From contig AP031358.1 in the NCBI GenBank assembly GCA_037833965.1, positions 13,214,001 through 13,278,000 of the forward strand: 64,000 bases of DNA, read 5' to 3'. A program made the position numbers and the translations under genes. Below the pieces are notes generated by a model. That model ran no database searches. It had not been told where the DNA came from and was given only the letters and a program-made list of their open reading frames with translations. This DNA is from Marchantia polymorpha subsp. ruderalis. Its lineage: Eukaryota; Streptophyta; Marchantiopsida; Marchantiales; Marchantiaceae. Positions 23,775 to 34,559 of this stretch are shown one piece after another (position 1 is the stretch's first letter; every line of letters starts with the position of its first letter).

Positions 23775-26682
23775 CACCGATGCTGCCTTCGAGGGCCGGG
23801 ACAGAACTGTGTCCCAGCTCGAATTCTGCCTATTATCTCGGAGTGATCATTTTATTAAGCCAGCCTCACATAATTTGACCTGGTGGCAGTCCATATCTCC
23901 CGTCTGGTGCTGGCTTCTAGCTAGCTGCAAAATAATGTGTCAAACAGAGCCGTTCAAGTTCGTAGCTCAGTGACTAGCGAGAAGCTGCTGCAGTAAACAA
24001 GATGGGGACTTCACTTTGTTATCAGGAGCCTCGAGCTGTTCTCTCGCTCTATCTCCTGCTGAGCATTAGTTAGAGCGAGAGCTACACTCAGTTAGTTGCC
24101 TCACTAAATCATGCCTCGAGGTCAGTGAGCGCAGCTGCCAGCACTAAGTGCAGCTCAGTGCTAGCAGCTGCACTTACATTCCTCAAGAGTTCAGAGTTTC
24201 AGAGTTTCAGAGTTTCCCGAGCTCGTATTCATACGGATAGTGCAGCATTCAGATTTAGCATCTACACATTCACTAAATTCATTTCCATGGGCACCATGCT
24301 GAAGATACACAACAACCGAATCTCCTGCCTGCTCTTTGACTAATCGGAGCGTCCCATATCGAAAGGTCGTATCGCGTGGCATAACTTCAAAGACATTCCG
24401 GATCCGTACATGGAAGGACTAAATGTTGAGAAAATGTAGGCATTCGAACTATTGTGTCAGCTCCCATATTTATAGATGCAAGACAAATGTTTTGGATTGG
24501 AGATGCTTTTTGAGATACCAAGTGGCATCGTAAAAACAAATGAGCATCAGACATGGATGTCCGGACTCCAGATTGGACTACAACTATCCATGAATACGTC
24601 TATTGTCGTCTTAGGAAATTATTCTTTGTTTGGCAGCTTGCAGAAGTTTCTCTTTTCCTTCGTGTTTCCTCGTGGTGCGTGCCCAGGACTTTCTTGTTGC
24701 TGCCCGCATGTTTCTCTATCCGTAGCACCTAGTTTCATCCTATCTTTGACCTCTGTTATTTCGTGGGCGGAAACTTTAGAGTGAGCAGGTATTGGAGACT
24801 GCCCTGTGGATTCCGTATTATGAAGCTGGCTAGCTGCTGGCGTTTCAGCAGGATTATATACTAGTGAAGCTCAATTGACTTGCGTTATCCAGTTAGAAAT
24901 ATGCATCACATTCGCCCTAGTGTCCGCTTGTGTGAACGAAGTAGTTCCTTGCAGGTTCAATCTGGCTCATGGAATCTTAAAATAGTCAAGTGACGTGATG
25001 TGATGTGGAACATGGATTGGACGCAGCATTCTGCTTGAAGATGGCAGCATACTTACTTACTGAAGAAACCCATCGATCTTACGTTCACTAACAAATCTTA
25101 AAATCTATTTCATTCAGGATCAATGGATTTAACTTTCACGTAAGAAGAAGCCCCGAACTTAAAGTAGGAACATCAGGTCGGGCTTCCACAGTTGTAATAT
25201 CGTACACGATCAGTTTACTGCACACAGTTTTTACCTAAGTGGATTCAGCAACGACATTCTCAGATACTTTTGATCCGAAGTCATGAATTGGCAGGTCGTC
25301 CATGAGAGCGTCTTTTCAAAGACACGCATCCAGGAATATTGTATATTCCACTTGAGAAAGATTTGTTGGATCGACATCTCTCCAGTGGATGGTGTTTTAA
25401 CAGAGGCATTTAGTCTCGTAACTCTAGATAGTTATTGACATAAGCTTTTGGAGTTTCGTCCGAAGAATTGTACCAGTATAAGTTTCTTTATAGCGGGAAG
25501 GAGATCTGAAACTTTACATGAGATAAGGATCCGTGGGTCACTGACTTTGCAGTCCGCGGTCGGACATATTCATCGACTGCTGAAACATCGAGTGGCTGCG
25601 AATGGGCCAGTCGGTGCCACTGCTGCAGTTCACTTTGCAGCAAATCTCTAATATTTGATAGCAGAGGTGTTCGATTGAGCTGCAATGCCAGTAGCGATCT
25701 GAAAGGTAAGTGAATGACTCCCGGACTTAAGCAAATTGCAACTCGAGGAGAGGAGTTTGATACTTTCTTCCAGGGTAGAATTCCAGGACGAGCTATAATT
25801 TCTCACTTTCGAAAGTCCCTTCTAAATAAAACATAAGAGAAAGATTGAGGACATAGCGTGAGACCTCCTGTATCAATCTTTCTTTGATTTGTCGTCAATG
25901 GGGGACTTATGATGTGAGGAATAAAAACTCCTCCAGAAACTGCACCCTTGATGGAATAACATTACAACTCCTCATCTCATCCAAATGATACCGACATGAC
26001 AAAACAGACCGAAAGTTCTTAACTACGTGAAAAATATCCGAAAGCTTGCTGTACATATGAAGAACTTGGTCGACAACTCTGTACTTCAACTTGCCCTACC
26101 ATTGCAATGTTTTAAACAGTAGTCAGATTATATGTAGGAGTTCAATTGAAGATCTGCAGGTGGAATACATGTGCATAGGTGTACATGGAACTATCCTATG
26201 TCAAGTCATAGTCCCCCTCCTGGAGAGGTGATTATTAAGTTTAGTAGCAAGTATTCTCCATGTGCTAGTATAGTGCTATGCAAAGAGTTAAACTGTTTGT
26301 TAGTAATATGAAGCCATCGAATCCAACATATGCAAGTTTCGTGGAATAATTCCTGTGAAAAATACTGTTTGGATCTGGTATTATTATAACAATTGAGGTT
26401 GATGCAATTCATTCAATTCATATTACGTCATGCTTGTGTAGTATGTATAATCTTATTAGATACGAAACATTATTTGTAGAAATATCGGAGTGTTACTTTT
26501 TTCCCTCTATTATTCCAGGGATGTACATCGGTGTTGAACTTCTGCTTAATCCCCTTTCCATTTTTTCTTTTAGCGGGATTCAAATTCTAGAGGTGTCCGA
26601 ACCGATGGTAGGTACTAATTATCCCAAGAAAGTTGCGAGGCTGAAACATATGAGCACAAGTGAGCATGGAGAACTGTTTTAT
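23775..26682. repeat. Repeated upstream block before gene A (matches 29.2-31.0 and 35.7-37.65 kb)
   Basis: No gene. The block aligns with those before gene B and before the copia element: GAGCTC/AGCAGCTGC-rich sequence near 24.0-24.2 kb (29.45-29.6, 35.85-35.95), GGCATCGTAAAAACAAATGA near 24524 (29923, 36260), and ATTGGCAGGTC near 25288 (30680, 37519). The short open frames are not shared in-frame among the copies, which argues against coding. Confidence 0.6.
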
Positions 26683-26744
26683 CCCACGTGGGTATTACTG
26701 TTTATCATTGTCACCATCTTCGAAACCTAGTAGGTTATATAAAT
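26683..26744 (+). promoter_or_regulatory. Promoter of gene A: palindromic G-box and TATA box
   Basis: CCCACGTGGG at 26683-26692 is a perfect 10-bp G-box palindrome. TATATAAAT follows at 26736-26744, and the start codon is 366 bp beyond the TATA start. The same two elements occur with the same 44-bp spacing before gene B, which supports a real core promoter. G-boxes bind bZIP and bHLH factors in plants. Confidence 0.7.
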
Positions 26745-27101
26745 ACACCTTGATGTCAGCAGAGGCCGAAATATAGTTGGCGCTGTCTAGAGCTGATTTT
26801 AGCATGGAAGTCCACAGGCTGGTATCCATGGGACTTGAGGAGCGTATATATATCAGATGCTTTAGCCTTCATCGGCAGGAGGAAGCAGTCTTGACTTGCT
26901 GCAGTCGTAAACGAAGCTAATCCGGAAGCCAGAGGCAGACCAGAATCAGCAGTCTCGACATCCAGTCGCGTTCTCCCTGTGAGATTTAGCGTGACTGTGT
27001 GAGCTTCCTCCCAACTGATCCTCCTCCAGAGCTTGAGCTCCTTCGAGCAGGATTCACAAAGCCACGAGCTTGTCTTCTGCAGGACCGAGAACATATCGAC
27101 A

Positions 27102-27788
27102 ATGTCGTACCCAACGCACGAACGTGATTTGGAAAAGGCATCTCGATTGGAAGACATCCTGTCCAGACCCATTCAAACCAAATCAGTGGTTGCGAACCCT
27201 GCTCCTCTGGGGCTCATGGGATTCGCCTTGACAACGTTTGTGCTGTCTTGCCACAACGCTGGAGTGATTATTCCACAGAGTGCTCCCCATACTGTCGTCA
27301 CTGGTTTGGCTGCTGGGTACGGTGGATTGGCGCAACTTCTGGCTGGAATGTGGGAATTCTCGGCTGGTAACATTTTTGGAGCGACTGCATTCTCGTCATA
27401 TGGTGCTTTCTGGCTTTCGTTCGCTGTGATTCAGATTCCGGCGTTCGGTGTTCGTGCTGCGTTTGTGGCCAGCGAGTCTCTAGTAGACTACAATGAATCT
27501 TTGGGGCTTTGGCTGCTGGGTTGGACTATCTTCACCTTCATGATGTGGTTGGCCACCCTGCGAACCAACGTGTGCCTCACGACCCTCTTCTTCTCTCTGT
27601 CCATCACCTTCCTCTTGCTGACCATCGGTGAATTCAAACTAGACAAAGACATGACGAAGGCTGGTGGTATCTTCGGGATCATTACAGCTTTCATTGCATG
27701 GTACTTGGCTCTGGCTCAGATCGTGAACAGGCAGAACTCGTTCTTCGAGCTACCAATTGGAGCGATGCCCAGTAAAGACCACAAGTAG
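27102..27788 (+). CDS. GPR1/FUN34/YaaH acetate/carboxylate transporter, gene A (228 aa)
   Basis: This is a member of the AceTr family, small six-helix plasma-membrane channels or transporters that move acetate (and often succinate) with protons. The family signature NPAPLGL is at residues 32-38, opening helix 1. It is followed by PQSAPHT (58-64), [17 protein letters not shown] (70-86), [12 protein letters not shown] (93-104), and four further hydrophobic helices ending near 207. The 30-residue N-terminus and the tail ELPIGAMPSKDHK are cytosolic by family topology. The ATG at 27102 is chosen because MSYPTHERD is shared by all copies and upstream codons are not conserved. There is no intron. 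It differs from gene B at seven residues (10, 24, 25, 91, 130, 184, 224). An upstream TATA and G-box are present. The substrate is inferred from the family. Confidence 0.93.
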   Translation: MSYPTHERDLEKASRLEDILSRPIQTKSVVANPAPLGLMGFALTTFVLSCHNAGVIIPQSAPHTVVTGLAAGYGGLAQLLAGMWEFSAGNIFGATAFSSYGAFWLSFAVIQIPAFGVRAAFVASESLVDYNESLGLWLLGWTIFTFMMWLATLRTNVCLTTLFFSLSITFLLLTIGEFKLDKDMTKAGGIFGIITAFIAWYLALAQIVNRQNSFFELPIGAMPSKDHK

Positions 27789-28499
27789 TTCAATTCTGTT
27801 TAGGCACAGACTTGATCTCAATTACAGTTCTGAGATGTGTAAAGTTTCTCAAACAGATTTGAGCTTATTTGATTAGCGATGGATCGGAGAGTTCCGAAGC
27901 TCTTCCGGTTTCCAGGCTAACATTTTGTATAGGATATGATTAGAAGACTACTCATGGTGATCGTAGACACGTATCAGATCAACTGAAAGTGTTTTGTGAT
28001 AATACTTCAGAAAGCTTATTGCTTTTTTTAATAAGATGATCGGTTTCTGGAAACAGTTGATTACAGTCTCTTTATGAGGCTGTATTTGAAGATGGCTAAC
28101 ATAAGTGCTAGTTTTAGACAATGACTTGTCAGACCTTGGAGATGATCTCTCCACGCTTCATATCATTGCAGTAAAAGAAGAAGTCCGAATGATTATAACT
28201 AGCGGCCGTTACTTAATGTCTATTGTGTCGTTCAATCCTGTCAGCAGCTTCGTGGCTGTCTGAAACTGAATTGTGTATGTGATAGAGGAAATCAAATGGC
28301 TGGAGTTGTAGAAATGAAAGCTGAAAATTAGATTTCCTTATCAGTAGCTGGACTCCTCGTTGCTGAACCCACAATAGTCTGAAGCTGTCAGTGGGTATCA
28401 GTCGATATTGTTAAGTACTGATTGCATGGCTCCCTCTGGTATGAGCCCACTCATCGAGGATTATCAGCTACGTCCGTGAAGGTGTATACTATCCGAGGA
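27789..28499 (+). other. 3' flank of gene A, homologous to the other copies
   Basis: The first 350 bases resemble the 3' flank of B (32161-32510) and, inverted, those of D and E (57560-57828, 60590-60859). Anchors include GATCAGATCAACTGAAAGTG near 27975 and CTCTCCACGCTTCA near 28147. Homology therefore covers the gene plus a few hundred bases downstream. No gene beyond this. Confidence 0.6.
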
Positions 28500-29195
28500 T
28501 TATTGTCGATGGGACTAAACTAAAAAACTAATGTGTGATCGGTTCGGAATGGATCATGATCTGCAATAATATACAGATGCATATCTCAAGAGCTCGAGCA
28601 GTATACATGAAATCTGTTGACTCCGCGTGCACATCTGAGAACTTTATTGTGTTTCCAGCTCAATTTCTTTTTAGGAAAACTGTTTAACCACATTGAATAT
28701 CATTTGAGGATTGGGGGACAAGAGCAATCAGGATTTGCCTTTAAGCGTTCTGATTGAAGTTTCCATTACTCATCGTATCGTTCTGTCAGAAACGACAGAT
28801 GTAGAGAGCTCAGTATGAAACGCTCGGAGTTGGCCTTCTGCATGAACACAATTTGGTCTCGTTGGCGAGGACCAAGTGGATGTCCTTCCCGTACATTTTA
28901 CAACAGATAAACACTGTAATACACACAGCTAGTCACAATAACTGGACTTCCTCGCTGCTCTGAATGATGATTGATTAGGAGCATTGTCAATGCTCCCAAA
29001 AATCCGGCAAGCTCTGGTTTAACAACGGTTTCTGAGTAATAGTTTTTATGCTCTTAATGGAGCGTTGCATGCGGTTTATATTACGCGAGTAAACGCGGAC
29101 AACTATATAGAGAGGTTGTTCAGAGCTCTTTGATAAACTTTGGCGGGGAATTTGTTAGAGACAAAATCGTAGTTCGTAATTCGCAAAATCGATCA
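28500..29195 (+). repeat. Array spacer module, copy II
   Basis: Matches spacer copy I and the later copies: GTGTGATCGGTTCGGA near 28532, GACTCCGCGTGCACATCTGAG near 28619, GTTGGCCTTCTGCATGAA near 28829, and TTGCATGCGGTTTATATT near 29066 (57366 and 63712 in the minus array). Confidence 0.65.
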
Positions 29196-29235
29196 CTCTC
29201 AGGGGTGCAGGGTATGCCACAACAGATGCAATTGT
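29196..29235 (-). pseudogene. Transporter gene fragment H (tiny)
   Basis: On the minus strand this reads SVVAYPAPLRV, recognisable as the [10 protein letters not shown] region, at the same place after the spacer as fragment G. The rest of the gene is gone. The assignment depends on position as much as on the short match. Confidence 0.5.
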
Positions 29236-31055
29236 CCAGGATTGTCCAGGACAGAACTGTCTCCCAGCTGGAACCCTTCCTGATTTTCCGTTGCTAGGAG
29301 CAATTTTATCAAGTCAGCCCTTGATGATCAGATCTGCTGCCAGTCAGATCTCTGCTGTCTGGTGTAAAATTTCTAGCTAGCTGCAACTGTGTGTCAAGCA
29401 GAGCAGTACCATTTCGAAGCTCAATTACTAGCGAGAAGCTGCTGCTGTGTACAAGATGTGACTTGACTTCGTTCTAATGCACCTCGAGCTCTGCCGATCA
29501 GCAGTAGTCAGAGCGAGGGGTCGACTCATTACGTTGCTCTCCGAGGTTCGTGAGCACAGCTGCTAGTACTGAGTGCAGGTCAGTGCTAGCAGCTGCGCTC
29601 ACATACCTCGAGAGTTCAGAGTTTCAAAAGTTCCCCAAGCTCACACAGTGATGATCGTGCAGCACTCAAGTTTAGGATCTTGACATTCAGTTTGTTCCAT
29701 GCTTACCATGCTGAAGATCCACAACCTCGGTTTCTGCTCATTGACTATTTACAGCCTCATTTTCCGAAAATATCGAAAGGTTATGCCGCGTCGGAAATTC
29801 TCCAAGACATTCTGGATCCGTACATGCAAGGACTAACATCTGAGAGAATCTAGCGATTCGAGCTATTGTGTTAGGTCCGATAATACGGTCGAATGGAGAT
29901 GCAACCTAGGATACCAAGTGGCATCGTAGAGACAAATGAGCGTCCGACATGGATGTTCAGACTCCAGATTGGCCTACGACTATCCATGAACACGTCTATT
30001 TCCGTTGTATGAGTGTATTGCTTAGTTGGCAGCTTGCAGAAGTTTCTGTTTTCCTTCAAGGGTGTTTCCTCGCAGTGCGTGCCCGGGACTCACTTGTTGC
30101 TGCCGCATGTTTCTCTATCCGTAGCACCTAGTTTCATCCTATCTTTGACCTCTCTTCTTTCGTGGGCAGAAACTTTAGAGTGAGCAGGTATTGCAGATTG
30201 CCTTGTGGCTTTCGCTTTATGCAGCCGGCTAGCTGCTGGCGTTTCAGCAAGAGGATATACTACTGAAGTTCAGTTGGCTTGCGTTATCCAGTTGAAAATA
30301 TGCACACATTCGGCCTAGTGTCCGCTTGTGTTTACGAAGTAGTTGCCTGCAGGTTCAATCTGGCTCTTGGATTCTTAAAATAGACAAGCGACGTGATGTG
30401 GAACATGTATTGTACGCAGTATTCTGCTAATCGATGGCAGCTTACGCACTTATTGAGGAAGCCCGTGTATCTCATATCCCTAACAAAATCTTAGATTTAT
30501 TTTATTCAGGATGGAGGGTGTTTACTCTGAGGTCAGAAGGTACCCCTGATGAATTTCGTAAAAGCAGTTCGAGCGCCGACAATCGTTAGATACGACGTGA
30601 TCAGTCTACTGCAGCTGTCATAAAAAAATTTAGTTAGTTAATCAATCAAGATCTCAGACAATTTGAACCCAAGTTTTATGAATTGGCAGGTCCGGCATGA
30701 GATCTTTTTTAAGAGAAACGTATCCAGGGATGTCGAATTTTGCACATATCGACATCTCTCAAGTGGATTGTATTCTTTACAGAAGCGGATGGTCTCGAAT
30801 ACTCTCCAACAACTACTATTAGTTATTGACATGAGTTTGTAAATTCTCGTCTAGAAGACTCATTGTTCGAGAGTTTCCAAAGTGGCAAACTTCCTTTCTG
30901 CTCGCTAGCTCGTCATATTTTAGTAGTGGGAACGGGGAAGTGCTTAGAGTGATTCAACTTTTAGAGGTTTCCGAGCCGGTAGTAGGTACTAATATTCCAA
31001 TAAAGTTGCGAGCTAGAAACATATGAGCACAAGTGAGCATGCAGAACTGTTTTAT
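29236..31055. repeat. Repeated upstream block before gene B
   Basis: Aligns throughout with 23775-26682, in the same order but shorter, and with 35.7-37.65 kb. No coding evidence. Confidence 0.6.
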
Positions 31056-31118
31056 CCCACGTGGGTATTACTGCCCATCATTGTCACCATCTCCGAAAAT
31101 TTGAAGTTTATATAAATA
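31056..31118 (+). promoter_or_regulatory. Promoter of gene B: palindromic G-box and TATA box
   Basis: CCCACGTGGG at 31056-31065 and TATATAAATA at 31109-31118, 365 bp before the start codon. Sequence and spacing are the same as before gene A. Confidence 0.7.
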
Positions 31119-31473
31119 CAGATTGATGTCAGCAGAGGCCGGGATATAGCAGGCGCTGTCTAGAGCTCATTTTAGCATGGAGTTCCAAAGGCTGGTACTC
31201 ATGGGAGCCGAGGAACGTATATATATCAAATGCTTGGGGTTTCATCGGCAGGAGGAAGCAGTCTTGACTTGCTGCAGTCGTAAACGAAGCTAATCCGGAA
31301 GCCAGAGGCAGACTAGAATCAGCAGTCTTGACATCCAGTCGCGCTTCTGTCTGTGACATCTAGCGTGACTGTGAGTTTCCTCCCAACCGATACCTCTCCA
31401 GAGCTTGAGCTCCTTCGACCAGGATTCACACAGCCACGAACTTGTCTTCTGTAGGACCGAGAACATATCGACA

Positions 31474-32160
31474 ATGTCGTACCCAACGCACGAACGTGAT
31501 ATGGAAAAGGCATCTCGATTGGAGGACATCCTGTCCAGACCCATGCACACCAAATCTGTGGTTGCGAATCCTGCTCCTCTGGGACTCATGGGATTCGCCT
31601 TGACAACGTTTGTGCTGTCTTGCCACAACGCTGGAGTGATTATTCCACAGAGTGCTCCTCATACTGTCGTCACTGGTTTGGCTGCTGGGTACGGTGGATT
31701 GGCGCAGCTTCTGGCTGGAATGTGGGAATTCTCGGCTGGAAACACTTTTGGAGCCACTGCATTCTCGTCATATGGCGCATTCTGGCTTTCGTTCGCTGTG
31801 ATTCAGATTCCGGCCTTCGGTGTTCGTGCTGCGTTTGTGGCCAGCGAGTCTCTTGTCGACTTCAATGAATCTTTGGGACTTTGGCTGCTCGGTTGGACCA
31901 TCTTCACCTTCATGATGTGGTTGGCCACTTTACGAACGAACGTGTGCCTCACGACCCTCTTCTTCTCGCTGTCCATCACCTTCCTTCTGCTGACCATCGG
32001 TGAATTTAAACTCGACAAGGACATAACGAAGGCTGGTGGCATCTTCGGGATCATTACAGCTTTCATTGCATGGTACTTGGCTCTGGCTCAGATCGTGAAC
32101 AGGCAGAACTCGTTCTTCGAGCTACCAATCGGAGCAATGCCCACTAAAGACCACAAGTAG
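31474..32160 (+). CDS. GPR1/FUN34/YaaH acetate/carboxylate transporter, gene B (228 aa)
   Basis: Same length and motif order as gene A: NPAPLGL at 32-38, [13 protein letters not shown] at 74-86, then six hydrophobic helices in total. It carries M at residue 10, MHTKS at 24-28, T at 91 and F at 130; the MHTKS and NTFG versions are the ones shared with D and E, so B resembles the minus-strand genes slightly more than A does. The frame is intact and uninterrupted, and the start codon sits in the conserved MSYPTHERD context. The 5' leader and 3' flank match gene A, so the duplicated unit is larger than the gene. It should act in the plasma membrane as a monocarboxylate transporter; the substrate is inferred. 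Confidence 0.93.
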   Translation: MSYPTHERDMEKASRLEDILSRPMHTKSVVANPAPLGLMGFALTTFVLSCHNAGVIIPQSAPHTVVTGLAAGYGGLAQLLAGMWEFSAGNTFGATAFSSYGAFWLSFAVIQIPAFGVRAAFVASESLVDFNESLGLWLLGWTIFTFMMWLATLRTNVCLTTLFFSLSITFLLLTIGEFKLDKDITKAGGIFGIITAFIAWYLALAQIVNRQNSFFELPIGAMPTKDHK

Positions 32161-34559
32161 TTCAGTTCTGTTTGTACAGACTGGATCTCAATTACAATTC
32201 TGAGACGTGTACAGCTTCCGAAACAGATTAGCGATTTGATTAGAGAGTTCCGAAGGTTTTATGCTTTCGAATGAAAGTTTTCCGTACGACATGATTAGAA
32301 GATTAATCATGCTTGTTATAGACACTGATCAGATCAACTGAAAGTGTATTATGATACCTGTTCATTCTGGATTGTTGCTCCCTTAATAAGACGATCGTTT
32401 TTTGAGAAAGTTTGCGTGCATTTTTATGATAAAGTAGAATGTGAAATGGCTGATTTAAGTGCTAGTTTTAGACAATGGCTTGTGATAAGTGGGAGATAAA
32501 CTCTCCACGCTTCAAAGCATGTCAACAAGATTAAAATTAATGTATTTAGCTTATTGAAGTGGATTTCATAGAATGTCTGATTTGAGATTTATGCGTTGAG
32601 AAAAGGTTTTGCTTGAGAGTGAGTCATGAACAAACTTTGGGGAATGTGGCCATGGATGCTTTAGTTATCTCCTAACGGATAGATCTGAGCCAAACTGTGA
32701 AACTGACGAAGTCTTCTGAACAAAGTCCTTCGAGCGCAATGCCCATACCTGCACATATCATGCTCTGTAACTAGGCATATGCGATTTTATAAATTTGGTA
32801 AGGCTCCAAATGGTATGAGATGCGATGAGGATTAGACGTTTCAATATCGATCCACAATGCACACGTATTGAATTCTGAGCGCAATATTTGCATGATAATT
32901 TGACAGATGCTGAACGCGCGGATTCAATCTCTCTTAGACAAAGCTGTGAAGTTGTGTGAGGTGGTACGTATCAAGTCAATGAAATGAACGTGTTATTGGA
33001 TAGATGCTGTGTGTTCATGTTTTCAAACCAGCTCCAACGCGACAACATCCATTAAAATCTCAAGGGAAAAGGAAGCTGCTCCCTCCAAACTGGATCAATT
33101 TTCACTGCCCTCGGATCAGTAGTAGATGTCATGTCCCAAACCATGTTCACCGAGGATTTCGACGATACCACTATCCTTCAGTCATAAAATTTGCAGTTGG
33201 GAGCAAGTGCTTTGTTGATCACAAATCGGAATCTAACAAATGATCGTCTTCACTTCCGTCAGACAAGCTAATAACTTGCTGCTTGTGACTTTGAGTTTGC
33301 CAGCGGGGTCCTATTCTACTTGTGTACCCAAATATGTTAGCTTGAAGATTGAACTTTTGTGGTGTATGGAAGGAAGTAGCTGCTGGGCTTTCTGTGGCGT
33401 GAATTAGATGGATGATGCGTTTAATGAGCTGATAGGATAGAAGAAGAGGACTCACGAGGACTGACACTCAGCAGTCTATGGGATCACGTGTCCATATGTC
33501 TTGAATCACTTGTGAGTGCTCAGTCAGCTTGGTGTGCGAAGTCAGCAGGTTCTGATTTTCGTATTCAGACATGGATTGCCCCCACAAGAATCGGTGGTGT
33601 ACTATTTCCACGTTGCTCATCGATTACTGCGGCCCGATGATTTCAATTAAGCTTCCCATGGAGGCATCTTCGTGAAGAGCCTGGATTAGATTCCAGAGCA
33701 TTCCAACTGCTACCAGAGATTGGGTCGATCAATGAGCTGCGCTCGTACTAAATATCGGGTCAGACCTTTGAGAAACATTCCGATGGCCTCGATGCGAACG
33801 ATCTCTTTTCGGCCAACAGAACGACAAGTGGCGCTCTCATAGCGATTATTGATCCTAATTTCAGTAAAGAACATTTTTCCACTTTTGGATGGGATGTGTG
33901 CGTAGATGCATACTTGTAGAGGTAACACCCGCTAAACCTGGATGTCGCTTTCGCATCAATGAAGCTGCATAGACATCAGAGTTTATGCACTTCAAAACGA
34001 GCAGAGGGATCAGAACCATAACAACTTCGAGTAATAGAATTTTCCTTTATGAAGCACTGAACTCGCAAGAAAATATTGTCCTTAGAACTTTGTTTCCTGG
34101 GCAGAAATCATATGACAGCCGTATCAACATCAGGATGGGCATGTTTAGTCTACTACGGTGATATGCTGATAGGGCGTGCATATCAGATCAAGCTGACCCT
34201 GGTTACAAGACTAGTCACACAAAAAATCGCCAATTAAAACTGAAAACTGCATCAAAACTGACATATCGCATTTCAAGTGTAACAGACAAAAATTGAGAAC
34301 AGAGGCTTATTGTTTGTCATGGCGTAGCGCCGCCTTTGTGCATGGGTTTTTCTGCGAGGTCTAGAGGACATGAGATTGCACAAACAGAGAGGGTTCTTGA
34401 GAGTCGCATTTTGCGGATAAGGGAAAAGTGTCATCCATGAAAGTCGAAGGTTGTCGGCCGCAGTAGTCTGGGAAGTAGTTTGGAAATCGAGACGGGCTAA
34501 GAGCTGCAAGGAGCACAAGGAGCCAAATTTATCGCATATCCATGTTCCTCTTACACATC
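32161..34559. other. 3' flank of gene B and further spacer sequence
   Basis: To about 32510 this matches the 3' flank of gene A. From about 33505 to 33735 it matches the block at 56600-56800, 59640-59840 and 62920-63110 (anchors CTTGGTGTGC and GATTCCAGAGCATTCCAACTG). No gene; the frames at 33004-33243 and 33710-33928 have no family match. Confidence 0.5.

Noticed and set aside
26753..26776. A seven-codon upstream ORF (MSAEAEI, and MSAEAGI at 31126-31149) after the TATA boxes of A and B
   Set aside because: It starts only 17 bp after the TATA start, so it lies at or before the expected transcription start and is probably not in the mRNA. It is absent from the minus-strand copies.
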